Source of the DNA: Prunella strophiata
Lineage: Eukaryota; Chordata; Aves; Passeriformes; Prunellidae
Assembly (NCBI GenBank): GCA_036583965.1
Contig: JAZBQD010000026.1
Coordinates: 2,415,400 to 2,479,399, forward strand
DNA: 64,000 nucleotides
Reading direction: 5' to 3'
Each line of letters opens with the position of its first letter. Position 1 is the stretch's first letter. The notes beneath the pieces were generated by a model. It made no database searches. It was not told where the DNA came from and was given only the letters and a program-made list of their open reading frames with translations. The position numbers and the translations under genes are program-made. This document shows positions 45,201 to 58,920 of this stretch, one piece after another.

Positions 45201-48200
45201 CACAAACCCCTGCTGCCAAGGGCTACAGAAATCCAACCAGTCATGCTCAATGTCACTCCTTTGAAAGAATCTGGGCTCTGACCTGGGGTGCAAATTAACT
45301 TCAGCATGCTCTCTACAAAGTGTTGACATGGAGACATTACTTAATTCTTGTACAGCAAGGGTGACTTGTATGGATCATTTAGGACTGTCAAAACAAACTG
45401 CTCTGTGACTAAGGGCTTGCTCCATGTGAGCTCTGCTTGCAGGATTAAGTTCTTGGGGAAGAAACCACGAGCCTGTTGCTCATATGTCTGGGGAACAGGT
45501 CAATTTCAAGTCCTCTAACTCAAAAATAGTGGTTTTTTTCAAGAAGAAAATGTTGCATAAATATTTTAAAAGGGAAAAAAAGTGAGGTTGTTATAACAAA
45601 ATCGTTCTAGCTGCACTCTGAGGTGAACAGACTGGTCAAACAGAGCAACAGCAACCACCTGTGCCAGTGGGGATTCATTATAGGGATCCATTCTCCTTTG
45701 GATTAAGTTTGAAATGAGGCAGTTTATTTATCTGTGTTTGCTCTCCACTCAGGAATAACAACTCCCTGTGCTGACAAATCCAAGTGCATTCCATTAGTCC
45801 TGGTGCTGCACTGACAGAGTGGCTGAACTCAGAGCAAGCTGCAGGGCAGGGACAGGTGCTTAAGGACAAGTACTGGAGTCAACACTGAAAATTTTGATAT
45901 TTTAAAGGGCAGAAACAGGAGAATTTAATGTTTTGCAGTGAGCAGGAGAAGGTTTCTCTTTTCCCATAGCAAACACAACTCTCCTGCTAACAGTTTCCAG
46001 GCAAACATCCACGAGTAAAGTTCATTCTGAAGTATTGATTAAGATTTTTCTAGAAGACCTTATCAGATTTGAGTAGAAGAAAGAAGGTGCTTGGCAAGAT
46101 GACTAAACATGGCAGCACATAGAACAGACTGGGAATTGGAATATTTAGTGAATAGCAACAAAAAGTTTGGATCTAAACCCCCAAATAACTCACTTTGGTC
46201 CAGGGCACATTTAAAGGAATAGGGGGAAAATTCAAATAAATAAGTAAATAAAAAATTTGGACCAGACTAGCTGGTTGATGGGATGTTTTAGATTTTCTCC
46301 CAGGAGACCCAGGTTGATGATGACCCTTTGACAGTGGAAGTACCTCATCTCAAATCTCAAACACAGCTCTGCATTAAATCCTCCAAACAAGACATTGCAG
46401 CGGCCTGAAATGCCCCTTGGCACACATGGATGTATCACACCCTGGGCCAGCCAGCAAAGACCAAAATTCCCCTCTAGCTCTAGACAAAGAGTAGAGAGAC
46501 ATTTGCTAGAAGAAGTTTTATGTTGCTTATTAAGTCAGGTATCCTCATGTTTTTGATACCTTTAAAATATCCACTCCTACTGCACAGTTTAAATTACACA
46601 GGGCAGTGACTTCCTAATGGATATAGCACAGCTCTAACAATAGTCTTTGTTTCCTGTCCTAAGACAAAGGGAACATCATTCTGGACTATTAAGTTTCCTA
46701 TAAAGCGCAGCTGGACAAAAATAAAAACTTTCTTTGTGTTGCCTTTTAATGGAAATGTGATGTTTCATTTCTGCACAGCCTCATTATGTAGTGCACAGAA
46801 AATGGAGCTCACCCCCAGATGTGGTGCCTAGAGCAGCTCTACACAATTTTAACAGGTCTTTATCCCAACAGGATTTTGCAATCTACAAAAATAGAGATTC
46901 TCCTCAAAGAATCTCTTCCAGTGAACAATTATCAGCATTTTGACAAGTTTCCAAAATGTCTAACTCTGGATTTCTCTCACCTGCTGGTTTTTATTCTGTT
47001 TCTTTGCTTAGAGCAGTGTGTTCCCTCCTTTCCTCCACCCCAGCATTGCCTCCCCTCAGCCATCACTCTCTAAACCACACATCCCACAGTGCTCCAGCAG
47101 CTCCTCAGAGCTCACTCATACCCAGATTTCTGACCTGTGCTCTTCTCAGGTCACTTGCTGGTCCCTAAATTTTTTTTGTCATGGATATTTTTTTATATTT
47201 ATGACAGTTCTTTGCCACAGACAAATGTCAAAACAGCAGTAAACCTGTTGCATGTCTATTAAATGGCTCTGCTCTTGATAAATCCCCAGTTTAATCTGCT
47301 CCTTTCTTGCAACAGACTAAAGATCATTTAACTTGCACAAAACAGTGTCTTACTATCATCCTCTCTGTCTTTGCTTCATGCTTTGTTAGGGACCTGCAAG
47401 TTCTCCATCACTATTTTGAATTTGTTGGAAGTCCTTGTCTACCCCAGCAGCCCAGGGATCAGCAATTCTCCAAAATGCATCTTCTTTTTGCTCTCGAATA
47501 TGGTGTCAAAAAGAGCCCTGTGACCAAACTGCCCCTTACACCCCCCACAGAGCAGCTCTGCAGGGAGCAGCACCAAAGCCAGGGTCTGTTTTTCACACAG
47601 GCAATGGTAACTCTGCTGCTCATGGCTCCAAAATACTCTCAAGGGCTTTGGAAGAGACTTGAGGGTGTTTGTGAACTGCTATGTCAAGGACTAAGTTTCT
47701 GTGCTTTTGAAAAGACCTGGGAAATTAGGAACAGGAGCACCACCATCTCCTTTAGCCATCTAAACCCTTTCCAAAGTTTTCTGAACAGTTTTGTTCTGTC
47801 TTTAAATAGAAAAAGAAAAAAGAAAGAATTTCACTGTTCCTTTGCCCAGTACATAGTGTGAGTATTACTGTGTCCCCTTCCCCTGGAGTGGGCACAGCAA
47901 CATTCTGGGGTGCAAAAAGGGAAAAGCAAGTGTGTCATTTCAGCTGCACTTATCCACTGCTGCTAGACACCCAAAAATCCTCTTTTGAGAGAGGAAAAGT
48001 GGAGGTTCTGCTTGGGATGACATTAGGGGGATAAACAAAAGGCAAACCATCCCCAAGTGCAGCTGAACAGCTCTCTTAAATTCATGGTGCAGCCATTTAA
48101 TCAGAAAACAGCTGGGATGGAAAATCTGATATTTCTTGGCAGTCTGTGTGACATTTTCTTCTCACTGGTGAAAAGTATGACCCTGAGGGTTTATAATTAA

Positions 48201-48667
48201 GCCATAATTAATCAGGCATACAAGCACCTCAGCAAATGACACAAAGCTTCAACATCTCTAGACATTCCTCCACTTCTTTCTGCTTTATCCAAAATACACT
48301 GTGAAAATCAGGCTCCAGAGCTGGAGATGGAGAGGCTGCCAGGTGAGCCAGGGAAGTCCACAGCACCAGTCAACAATAAATCTGCCACATGTGAGCATTT
48401 CTGCTCTCCAGCCCATCCACGAGGGGAAGGCTCACACACACAATGGCTTTGTAAGATTTTGCACTGTGAAGGAGAATTTCACAAGGACACTGACAAAGGG
48501 AGGTGCCCCAGAACCCAAATTTGAGCCCACATTCAAATGGGACACCTTTGTTCAAGCTTTAATTCAGTCTGCAATGAAGGAAAGAGCTGCCTGCACAGGT
48601 TGGAGCTGAATCTTCTCAGAGATCAAAAGGGCTCAATATTCAGTTCTAGCTCTTGGAACAAGCTACC
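42287..48667. other. Noncoding interval, no gene seen
   Basis: No supportable gene. The longest open frame here (184 codons at 47307-47861) has no domain or repeat signature and looks like chance. Confidence 0.55.
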
Positions 48668-48702
48668 AAAAAAAAAAAAAAAAAAACCCCAAAAAAAAAC
48701 CC
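48668..48702. repeat. A-rich homopolymer tract with C interruptions
   Basis: An uninterrupted A-run of about 19 is followed by CCCC, a second A-run and CCC. No retroelement body could be recognised before it. Confidence 0.9.
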
Positions 48703-51700
48703 AAAACCTTCAGCTTTTCACTCAGATTAAGCATTGCTTTGGAAAATAAACTATTCAAACTCTTCAAAATCCCTGCTCCATTTCTTGGCACTGTATCCCT
48801 ATCCTCCTTAGAGCTGTGACAGTTGGAACTTTTTTGTAGCACTGTCTTTTCTACCTTTTCCTACAACATTTCCATGTTACCTTTTACAAGAGAGACCCAC
48901 AGACAGAGAAGGAGAGTGCAGGTGCACTTAAACCCTCCATGGTTCTGTTGTGCAGGGAGTTTCCATTACCTCTAATTTCCATTGTTCTGCAGTGAAAACA
49001 ACCAGGCCCAGCTGGAATGGGCAGCCTGGGAGCTGGAGCAATGGCCTGGGGTTGGATTGTTTTCAAGCACAAAGTCAGATTTTTTTCTAGCAATTGCTGC
49101 TTCCAACTGTTAAGTGGCTTTTGCCACCTCTCAGAAGTTTTGGTGATCTCCTCTGGTGACAGGCAGGTGATTTGTTTATGATTTTGGTGTTTTCTTTTAG
49201 GAGGTGAGGACACATAGCCTGAAACAAACATTTTTTATTCCCAAGTCCTGATGAGATTTGAAATCACAGAAAGACTGTGATATATAATAATCCAGATAAT
49301 TATTTGGATTTCAGCCTTTGCAAGGAAATTCTGTATTGCCATTTGCATCCCAAGAGGAACAGCTGGGAAACAGAAGTGACAGAGGTTGTCCTTGCTCTGA
49401 TTACCAGAATTTCTGGCTCCCACACAGCATGAGACCAGGCTCTTAAATTAGTTGGCATCACTAAAAATGGTTTAAGAGTTCTCTGTTTTTCTGGCAGATT
49501 ATCAGTGAAATATTGACAATCACAGAACTCCAGGCTTTTTGTCTGTAATTACCAGTTCTTCAGAATAAATGCTCATGCTGGTGTTCTCAGTATGAGCAAA
49601 GAGAGCAGGGTGGGCACCAAGCTCCCTGTTACACACCAGATCCCAGGGAAAGCTCTGACTGCAAAAACCCCTTCATGGAAAATCTTTTGGCTCATGTTCA
49701 CATGTGATAAATACCCAGGAAAAGTGCACTGAAAAACATCTCTGGAGGCAGAAACACCTCCTGTAAATCCTGTGTCTATGGAACAGGTACCACACTGATA
49801 AGCAGCTGCTCTCTTGGATGATCATCTTGGATTTTCATCTTTCAGCTGTTGGGCTTGCAGCTAAGGCTAAGGATTTTGAAAATGAAACTCTTCCTTCACC
49901 TACAGGTGTTACAGGACAATTCAGCCAAAATAAAGGGGGTTAGGCAAGATACCCCACCCTCCCAATTAATATAAATCCTTAAACCACACCATTCCCTCAC
50001 TAGGAGTGCCTCAAGCAAGAAAAGGTGTGAGTAACACAGAGCTTTCTACAAACAGCAACAGAGACAATTGCTATGGAATATTTACAGAAAATGTCCTCAT
50101 TTTACGCAAGTCTGGTGGCAGACTCAGATTTATCTTTGCTAAAACTCAGATTATCCTTGTCAAAACAGCCAGAAGATTCCCAGTTCCATGCAGTCAGGAC
50201 CAGCTCAGGGGTTGTTTCACATGGGTGAAGTGTTGGGCACTACAGAGGGGTGTTTTCTGCCTGTGCCTGTGCCCTGAGTGAGCAGCAATAACCACACTCC
50301 AAACAAGGGGGTGATGAATTTGACTGGTGTCAAATCTTGTTTTTACACCAAGCATTTCATTCCAACACTCACAAATTACTCCAGTGCCACTGAAACAGAA
50401 CCACTCTCGTGGCAGACAGTGGCAACTAAAAACACCTCGTACAACGTCTGAGGGAAATCAAACCTTGGCAAAGATAATGTTGCCAAAACTCCATTTCTCT
50501 GAAAACTGCTCTGGGAACTCTCAAGTGCATTTCAAGCACACACAAGTATTTTCAATTTATGTAGTTTCAACTACATAAAGCAGAGACAAGACCTCAAGAT
50601 TCAAGTTTAAAATTTCCTTCTTCACTCCTCATCCTAAGAAGCCACACTTTCCTTGGAATAAAAGGAGTAATATTCAATTTCTACTTTATCTTCTCCAATT
50701 CATTGCTGAGACCAGCTGTACATCAAGCTGAGGAGGAGCTAATAATGATTCACTGATTACCTGCAGGTAGGATTTACCCCAGAGTGAGGTGGGAATAACA
50801 AAATTGTCTCTTGGTCACTGCTGGGAATACAAAGGCAGGAGCACTGAAGCAGATGTGTGCAATCACCCTTTTGGACAAAGCTCTGACTATAAGGAACTGC
50901 ACACACAGGCGTGTACAGAAATGAAAATATAACCTTGCCATCTGAAAATTAATCAAAGTATATAATTTGATATAGGCTGGATCTGGAGAGAGATTTAGGA
51001 ACAAAGAGCAAATTGGCTGAAAGATGCATCTTTAAAGGAAAAGAGGAGGGAGTGTCAGGATAACAAAATAAAGTGTTGTGAGTTTTATTGTCATACTTTT
51101 GCTTTGAGCTCGACATAAGGAGGATTAGGTCACTTAGGAATAGAACATTTATTGTGAGTTTATTGAAAAACAACTTGAGATGCTTCAATTCTTCTATTTG
51201 ATCATCCCACCCCCTGCACCCAGTGGAGTCAAATCTGGGTATCAGGGAGCACATCTGTGGGTAATAATTAGCCAATAATTCTCTTTTTAGTGAGGAAAAA
51301 ACCTGCCCACAAAGCCTTTTGGAGAATATGGAAAAGGGGAATTAATAATCATTGAGCAAAAATCTTAAGCTCTTTCCTAGTGCACATTCTGTTGGAAGAC
51401 GTAATGTTGAATTACTATCTCTACTTGGTCACAAAAGAGCATAAACAGAAACCAAACAGACTCCAGGAAACAAGATCCCCCTTTGCCATGTGCTGGATGT
51501 GTTGGGCTTGCACTGGGGACTGCTGCTTTGCACAGCTGGGAACACTTTGCAGGAGGGCTGAGGCTTCTCACCCTCAGCTCCGTGGTGATCAGGGCGGAAA
51601 CTACAGCCAAAAATGTTTCTTTGAGGGGGTATCTGCTGAAGATATCAAATATAAACAACATCTACAGCCATCACAATGTGCCTCTTGCAACTTCAGCCTT

Positions 51701-54553
51701 ATCCAGTTTCCCCAAGTTGCCAAGAAATGCCATTAAAATTTGGCAGAGGCAGTGAAGAAGCACTCTAGTGCCATGCCTTGTGTTCATGGCTCTTGGAGAG
51801 TGCACTGGGGCTCCTCTGCCCTGCCTTGTGATGACAGAAATCCACTGGCAGCAGGGAAATTCTTCCTCGCTTGCTACTGAGTCAAAACAGCCTTCAATTT
51901 ACACCAAAAGCAAATTTCCCCCTTTCTATGGTGGGATCACCCCTTAGAAGTTTTTTTGATTACTTTGAAGAAATGTTAGAAGCAGAAAACCCAACTTCCC
52001 TAATGCAAAATGGGGTGCTACCAACAGTCTTTTTGTCTTTTTTGCCATAAAGTGAAATATATTCAAAAATTTTGGTGGCCCCTGTGCAGGTTTCAGCAGA
52101 TTTTAGAGGCCTGACCATTGTAAGCAGCCTGTTCTCATCCATCTGCAACCTCTGCAACAACAGAGCTGTGGGCAGGGATTTAAACACGAGCCCACACAGC
52201 AGCAATGAAGGTGGCACTTGTGGAATAAACAGAAATTCATGACTAAAAATGAGAGGAAATTTGCTCTCAATACCCTTTCTAATCAGTTCAAGACTATTAC
52301 AGACTAGGAATTAAATGCTGCTGGCTGAAATGTGTGTTTTCTGTAGCTAAAATCAAGGAGTTTTCAATATAAATCAAGATATAGCTACTTATCTGTAGCA
52401 AATAACTTCTATAAAGCAAGATGTACAAATTAAAATGTAGCAAGGTGACACAATAAAATCCCAGATCTACAGAAACACAGGTGTTAGCAACAGAAACCCA
52501 TATTTGGGTTAAAATTGTGAAAAACCTAACCATAAACCATGCAGCATTTAATAAGAGATGCAACTGGAATGATTAAAAAGAGAAGATGATGAAGAGTTAA
52601 TATTGGTATTAGATGTAAAAGAACTGCAAAAGTGCACTTGAAATTTGGTAATTTGGATGGGCAATAATATTCATGATATAACATCTACCTGCTGGTTTGT
52701 TGTATAATGGGAGCTCAGTTAAAAAAAAAAAAACCAAACAAAAATATTCATGGTAACAATCCATATGTATTTTACTAGATTTATATAAGGTTATTATTAA
52801 ACTAGACAGACTTCATTAAAAATGTAGAAGTTAAAATTCTACAAGTTATAGAATCTATTTCTCCTGCTGAATTTCTCCCCTGTCCCTGCCAGGACTTTAT
52901 TATTGTTTGTGACTAATCAAACAGATGTAACATAACCTACAAATACATAAATTTACATGCAAATGCCAATTTCTGTGTCTTACAGAAATAAACTTATGGC
53001 ATTCTTGAAAATTGCTTCATTCCTTACTAAGGAAGAATTTGATATGAGGACAAATCCAGACAAAAAGCTCAGAAAAGGTGAAACAACTCTGTTAAAGGTT
53101 GAATAATGGTATGACCTCAGAAAAACATCTGTGATAGACAGACATCACTCTAGAAATAATGATTTAACACCTGGTAATTAAAACATTCCACTATTTCCCT
53201 TCCTACCCCTTTAGCTGGCAGGATTATCAGTCCTCTGATGCCCTCCACCACCAAGTTCCTCCTTCACACTCTTTATTTTAGTAACTTAAGCAGAACAACA
53301 CTGAGGATTTGTGTGCATTTTTAAGAAGCTGTGGGGCACATGATCAGATGTGTCAGCAGAATGAACAGCAATGTTTCCACTGGACAGAATTATTTGTACC
53401 AGGTGTGTGAAGACACCTGGTGCTCGTGGTTCCACTTGTGTATGTCCTCAATTAAAACCAGGGATGTGCAACAAAAGGATGGAGCTCACTGTAAATCCAA
53501 ATTTTGTCTGAGTTGGTCTTCCCTCAGAGGTAACCAGTGAGAGACATGAGCTGACCCCTCAGCTCCACGGCCTTGGAGGAATCTTGGTTTTCTGGAAGAT
53601 CCCTCAGAAATGTTTTCTTTAATTTTGTTACAACAAGTGAGACTAGCCCACCCTCGTGCCTTGTGTGGCTGGTTCCTCTCCAAGCATGACACCATCCCAG
53701 TGCATGTGGTTCAAATTAGGGTGAGGAGCTTTGCAAGGCTGTGACAAAAGAGAGGAAAGTCACAACAAGGCCAAGCAAGTGCAGGAACATCTTCAGCAAG
53801 ACCACAGAGAGGATTCCTGAATCCTACAGACCAGAGCCATGGGAGGTGGCCTCATGGATCACCCACAGCAGTGGCTTTTCCTCCCCCATCCAGCACCATC
53901 CAGGAGATTCCTTTGCTTCTATTGAAGGCATCATATTCCTGCCCAGTCATTTAAATCCCAATTTACACCCAAATTCAGTGAACATCCTTGATGCTGCCTC
54001 TTAGTCAATGAAACTCCAAAGGGTCTGGCAAACCCAGAGGTGTTTGGTCACTTCTGTGCTGTGATTAACCTTCAAACCACCTCAGCTTTCATGGCTCAAG
54101 CTCTGAAATCATTAAGTTATGATACCTTTTACAGATGACTCCAAGGTCACTTAAACTGAAATTAAGAAAGGTTACAACTCAGGCAGCCAGGCCCTGTAGA
54201 GCAGCACAGAATTTATTCAATGAGGATATGGAAATAAAGCAAATTAATTGGATATTTGTCTCAAGACAATAGCAATAGCAGTTGCAGAATAATTTGAAAA
54301 CTTGATTAACAAAATAAAAGGGACACTCCCCCACTCAAGTACCCAAAGACCCAGCTCCCCAAATGCAACAGCCACAGGAAGCCCACAACAAACTTGAGCT
54401 GTGAGGGAATGGGAACATTCTCCAAAAGCATAACTTCTCCCAGCATGGCTTTGGGGAAAGGCAGAAACTTCTCAGCTCTATCTGCACTGCCATCAATAAG
54501 TATCTGGGATAGACAGGAAAGGTCCCCAGATGGATTTGGGAGCCTTGATTCTA
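48703..54553. other. Noncoding interval, no gene seen
   Basis: AT-rich unique sequence with short A-runs such as the one near 52720. No exon or clear transposon was recognised. Confidence 0.6.
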
Positions 54554-54636
54554 AGGCTGCCAGGATTTGTGCCAAGGGGACAGGCTGCCAGGATTTGTGC
54601 CAAGGGGACAGGCTGCCAGGATTTGTGCCAAGGGGA
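54554..54636. repeat. Perfect 28-bp tandem triplication
   Basis: Copies begin at 54554, 54582 and 54610, each starting AGGCTGCCAGGATTTGTGCC. The first two are identical over 28 bp and the third is identical for 27 bp before the flanking sequence resumes. The absence of divergence points to recent expansion. Confidence 0.97.
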
Positions 54637-57129
54637 GCCCTGGGGATGTTCCCTGGTGTGGGGTTTGCCTCTGTACAATTACAGCTACCAACTTCCCAGG
54701 CAGCAAGGCCAGGCTGAGCAGGAGCTCAGGCTGAGCAGGGACTGGACTTTTTGCTTAGTCCCTGAGAACACAAACTCCCTGAGAACACAAACCTAGCAGT
54801 TATTTACTGTGCATCCCCACATTAAGGCAGCAGGTGTCCTTTGGCTGTTTTTCCAAACCTGCCCCCTGCTCTAAGGGACCAATCAAACTCACACCAGCTT
54901 CCCTCCATGTGCTGTTGTTTCTGCTGATGGGATTTCCTGGTTTCCTAATCTCTCTGCAGCCACTCACAACACTCCTGGGAAATCACACTTTGGTGCAAAC
55001 ATCAATATTTTGGTTCCTAGTGATGGCTCCCTTTCCTTGGGTCATGTGCCTCCAGTCTGACACCAGAGATCCCATTTTTCAGTTTTCCTTTCCAGGACAT
55101 CACCAAGCATTTCCAGGAGCCTGCACTGCAGTAGCAGCATTTGTAGTGCCTTGATTGTGCAGGACAGAGGAGCTGAACCCACCTCAGCCACTCCTCAATA
55201 GGTCCAGCCACATCCCAGGCCCACAGCTGGGTTTTGCAAGTAGTTTTCTACACGTGACACTCAGAGAGGCTGGACCCCAGCACTGGAATGGATCTTTACA
55301 GCTTGGCATTGCTGCTGCCCTCTGAGGAAGAGCAGGATGATGAGGTGGGAGAACAGAGCCACAGCCTCTTTTGGACTAATGGGTAAAAAATGCAGGCAAA
55401 CTATTTTTAGATGAAAGCATGAAAACATTCTGCTTGAATTAAACTCAGAACCAACTAGAAAAAGCAAGAACAGATGCAAAAATACTTTTAGTAGAAAAAT
55501 ATGTTTAAAATTCTCTAAAAAAGAGTTTGGAAGATGCACTTCCTAACAGACTTAGACAAAGTTTAAAAATGAACCAACAACCAACTCTCTAACCTTCAAA
55601 CACTCTTTAAGGCTGCCTACACTCCCACAGGAGTTTTGGGAATGCTTTGAGTGGGCACAGCAATGCCATGAAGTAACATCCATGTAAATGAAAATAGCAA
55701 CCAGACATTTAGCAAACCAGAGTTAATGAGTGAAGAGATTGTCACAGCAAGAATGGACATTTGTCAGATGCAATCCTTTCTTTCAATGTATTTTCCTAGG
55801 CTTTATTCAGGATAAAGGCCTTAAAACCTGAAGCTGGGCAGCAGAGCAGAGAGGGGAGGGCTGTGCTTTCTTACAAAGGTTTTAACCCAAAACAACTGGC
55901 TGTGCCAGAGATCCCCCTCCTGCCACCTTGGCTCTGTTCTGGTGCCTACAACTGAGTTTCACACTGACTTAGGGATTTTCATTTCAAATAAAAAACGATG
56001 GCTACAGGACACTCTGCAGAGACAAAGGCTGATAGACTGGTGAGAAGTTAAAGTACTAAATAACTGCTAGGACTGTATGACTTATCTACAGGGACTTTAT
56101 TTAAGTAATGCTATTTTTCAGCTCAGAAAATGTAACAGTGCTGCTGTTTCATCCTGTGCAAGATCCTTCACGTGTAAATGCTTGTAGAGCTGTTTTCAGG
56201 AGAGAAACCAGAAATCAGTATCAGTCTGAACTTACCAGGTTCATCCCCAGGTTATTCAAACTTACACCAGCACCAAAGCCAGGTCATGCACTACCAGATC
56301 ACCCCATGGCACAGTTTGATCCAGATCAGGTGTGGGCACGGGATCAGATGTTTCTAAAATTAGCCAGAACCCCCCAGAGTGGAGTTTGTGCCAGTTTTCC
56401 ATGGCTCCCTGCCAGCAGCAGAGCATTATCAGACCAAGCATAAAAGCACAGCAGGACCACAGAGAAACCCTGAACCAGAATAAAGTCAATCAGCATGGAT
56501 TTAACCTCCTCCGATATTCTGAACACATCTCAGTGATCTAAACCAGGAGAATACTGAATTCTTATCAGGTACCAGGAATCTGGAAGCCAGATTTATTTTA
56601 TTTCTAAGCTATGGCACAAGTGCAAAGCGGAAAGGCCAACCTGATAAACATCTATAAACATCTACAAACATCTACAAACATCCATAAACATCTATTTTGG
56701 TGTTTGGCACCAGCTGGAAACCAAATCCACAGCAGGGCTGGAAATGCAGCTCAGCAGAGAAAGCACTGAGCAGAAAGCTATAATAAAGCAGAACTTCCCA
56801 CCACAAAGCAGTGCTCCTCATATCCACAAGATTCCTGGAAAGAGGATGATCTATGAAGCCAGAGGGAATGACACTCTATAGAAGGAGGCCTGTTGTTTAT
56901 TTTACACACTGCTGAGTGGGTTCAGTTTAGTCTGAGTAAAGAAGTGATAGCAGCTACATTGTTTGGCTGGCAAATAAAGCTGATGCCCAAAGGTCCCACC
57001 TGGGACAGGTGCTGCACTCCAGTCAGGAGCTGCTTCCCTTCCCTTGGGCTGGACCTTTCACTCACAAACTCATTGGCAATGGAACAGGAGCCTCTTCCAC
57101 TGAGGCAGCCACCATCCATTGGTGTGGGC
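54637..57129. other. Noncoding interval, no gene seen
   Basis: Unique sequence apart from the 10-bp repeat at 56644. No exon was recognised. Confidence 0.6.
56644..56693. repeat. 10-bp tandem repeat (ATAAACATCT), five copies
   Basis: Five consecutive 10-bp units differ at the second base (AT or AC) and at one terminal T/C position. Confidence 0.92.
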
Positions 57130-57515
57130 AGGCTTAGCAGCTGCTCTGCAGGCCAAACAACTGAGTTAGCAGAAGAAGAAATTGATAAAATATGAGTTTA
57201 TCCATAGCAAGGAAGAAAGCAAGGCTATTAGCATGGAAACCAATAAAACAGACACATAAGGGATATTTGCAGTTAGAGGATATGTGCCTTAATAATTTCT
57301 TATAAACTCTTGCCAATTAACTGTTGATGTTCAATAAAATACAATGAGCTATTGCTTTGTCCAATGAATATAATGAGCTGTTTTGATGTAATTAATGACT
57401 TAAGATCATGCTCTGTTAAGGGTATAAAACTTGAGAACACCTTGTAGTAAAGTAGTAGCCATTGTTGTCTCTGCACAAGTGTGTTTGTGGTGTGTCCATC
57501 TCAGCAGTGACACAG
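57130..57515 (+). mobile_element. Possible solo LTR
   Basis: An AT-rich upstream half contains repeated AATAAAA and CAATGAG words. It is followed by a promoter-like GGGTATAAAACTTGAGAAC at about 57420 and a GT-rich end finishing near TGTCCATCTCA. This U3-TATA-R layout is LTR-like. No internal retroviral coding is nearby. Ends and family are uncertain. Confidence 0.4.
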
Positions 57516-58734
57516 TGGGAAAGGGAGAATAATTATTCTTGCTTTTTGAATCAAAAGGAATTTTTTTTATGATAGCTGGAGCTTATTAATGAAAATACTG
57601 GGAAGAATGTAAGATAGAGCATCATTTCACTCCAATTTCTTCCCTGGGCATTGTATTTTGGGCCCTGGACATAGTGAAGTCACTCTTGTTTTCTTATTAT
57701 GCACACATATATTTTTATACACAGTCTCAGGGTAGAAGAGATGTCCCAGAATCTCCAGGCAGCAATGGACAGAAGTAGGTTATAGGCAGGAATAACATAA
57801 AGCTGAGCTCTGGCTGGGGAGCTCATGGAAATAGCCTGCATTTTCTTCTAGTGAGTTTTGAATTAAAGTTTTGCTTTCTTTTTTCTTCCCTTAAATCTGT
57901 TTTCAATAAGTGTGGAGCAAAAAAGTATGATGATAATTATAGCTGTCTGTGCAAAACAGAAATGTCAGACCTCACATTTCCCAACTGACCTTTCATCAGA
58001 TGAAAATTCCCACAGCAACATTCCCCAAGCACAGAGTTGGGAACTATGAAAATTTGCAAAACAGCTTTCTGTCCAATAACTTTGTTCATGTGGCAGATGC
58101 ACAGGTGGGTGTTACTGTGATTTACATGGGAGGAATAGCTTTAAGGTAATAAAAAAGTAATCAAACCTTAAAAGCTGTTCTATGAGAAAGCTTGTGCTGA
58201 GCAATCAGAGCACAGCCATGCTGAGGGACTGCTGGTGAGATCTGGTGCTCTGACTGCAGGAAAGTGAATGACAAGAAAGTCAGATAAAAAATGAAAATGG
58301 AATATTTGTACAACCTGTCTGGCTCCTCCCATTGATTCTCAAGTGCTGCACTGAAAGTCTCCTACAGGGGGAACATCCCCAGGAAGGATGGAAGGATGAA
58401 GGGATGAAAGGGTTCTCAGTAACTAACTCTGGGATAGAAGAGTTGGCTTCAATCAATAAAAAATCAGAGAAAGTCACACAAAATCTCAGACTAGCTGGAA
58501 GCAGCCTAGTACTGGATATCATAAAAACATTGCTTTTTGTTCCCCAAAGTGCTCCACTGGCGAGATGTGCAGATATCACAAGGTTCATGCACTGCAGGAA
58601 CAGAGCAGGGATGGATGTGTGCAAGTATTTTCACTTGGCTTGGGAAGAGTTTTGGAGACTCCCAAACTGTCTTGTGCCTGACAGAGCTCACCCTGCAGCC
58701 ACAGCTCTACCATCCCATTTTTCCCAGATAGGGG
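57516..58734. other. Noncoding interval, no gene seen
   Basis: Unique sequence with a short GGAAGGAT-like run near 58386-58410. No exon was recognised. Confidence 0.6.
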
Positions 58735-58920
58735 CACAGAATCCCAGAATTGTTTGGGTTGGGATGGATTTTAAAGGACATCTCATTCCTGCCATGGGCA
58801 GGGACACCTGCCACTAGACAAGGCTGTTCCAAGCCCTGGTGAATTTGTCCTTGAACACTTCCAGGCATGGGGAATTCACAACTTCTCTGGGCAATAAGAG
58901 ATTTCCCTTCATAAAATACT
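58735..58920 (-). mobile_element. CR1 LINE 3' fragment
   Basis: CACAGAATCCCAGAATTGTTT is followed by GCCATGGGCAGGGACACC and CCTTGAACACTTCCAGGCA and then ACAACTTCTCTGGGCAA, in that order. This is the reverse complement of the avian CR1 3' region and the same subregion as the copy at 4787. Confidence 0.85.

Noticed and set aside
47307..47861. 184-codon plus-strand frame
   Set aside because: It has no recognisable domain or family similarity, AT-rich composition like its surroundings, and no exon-like borders.
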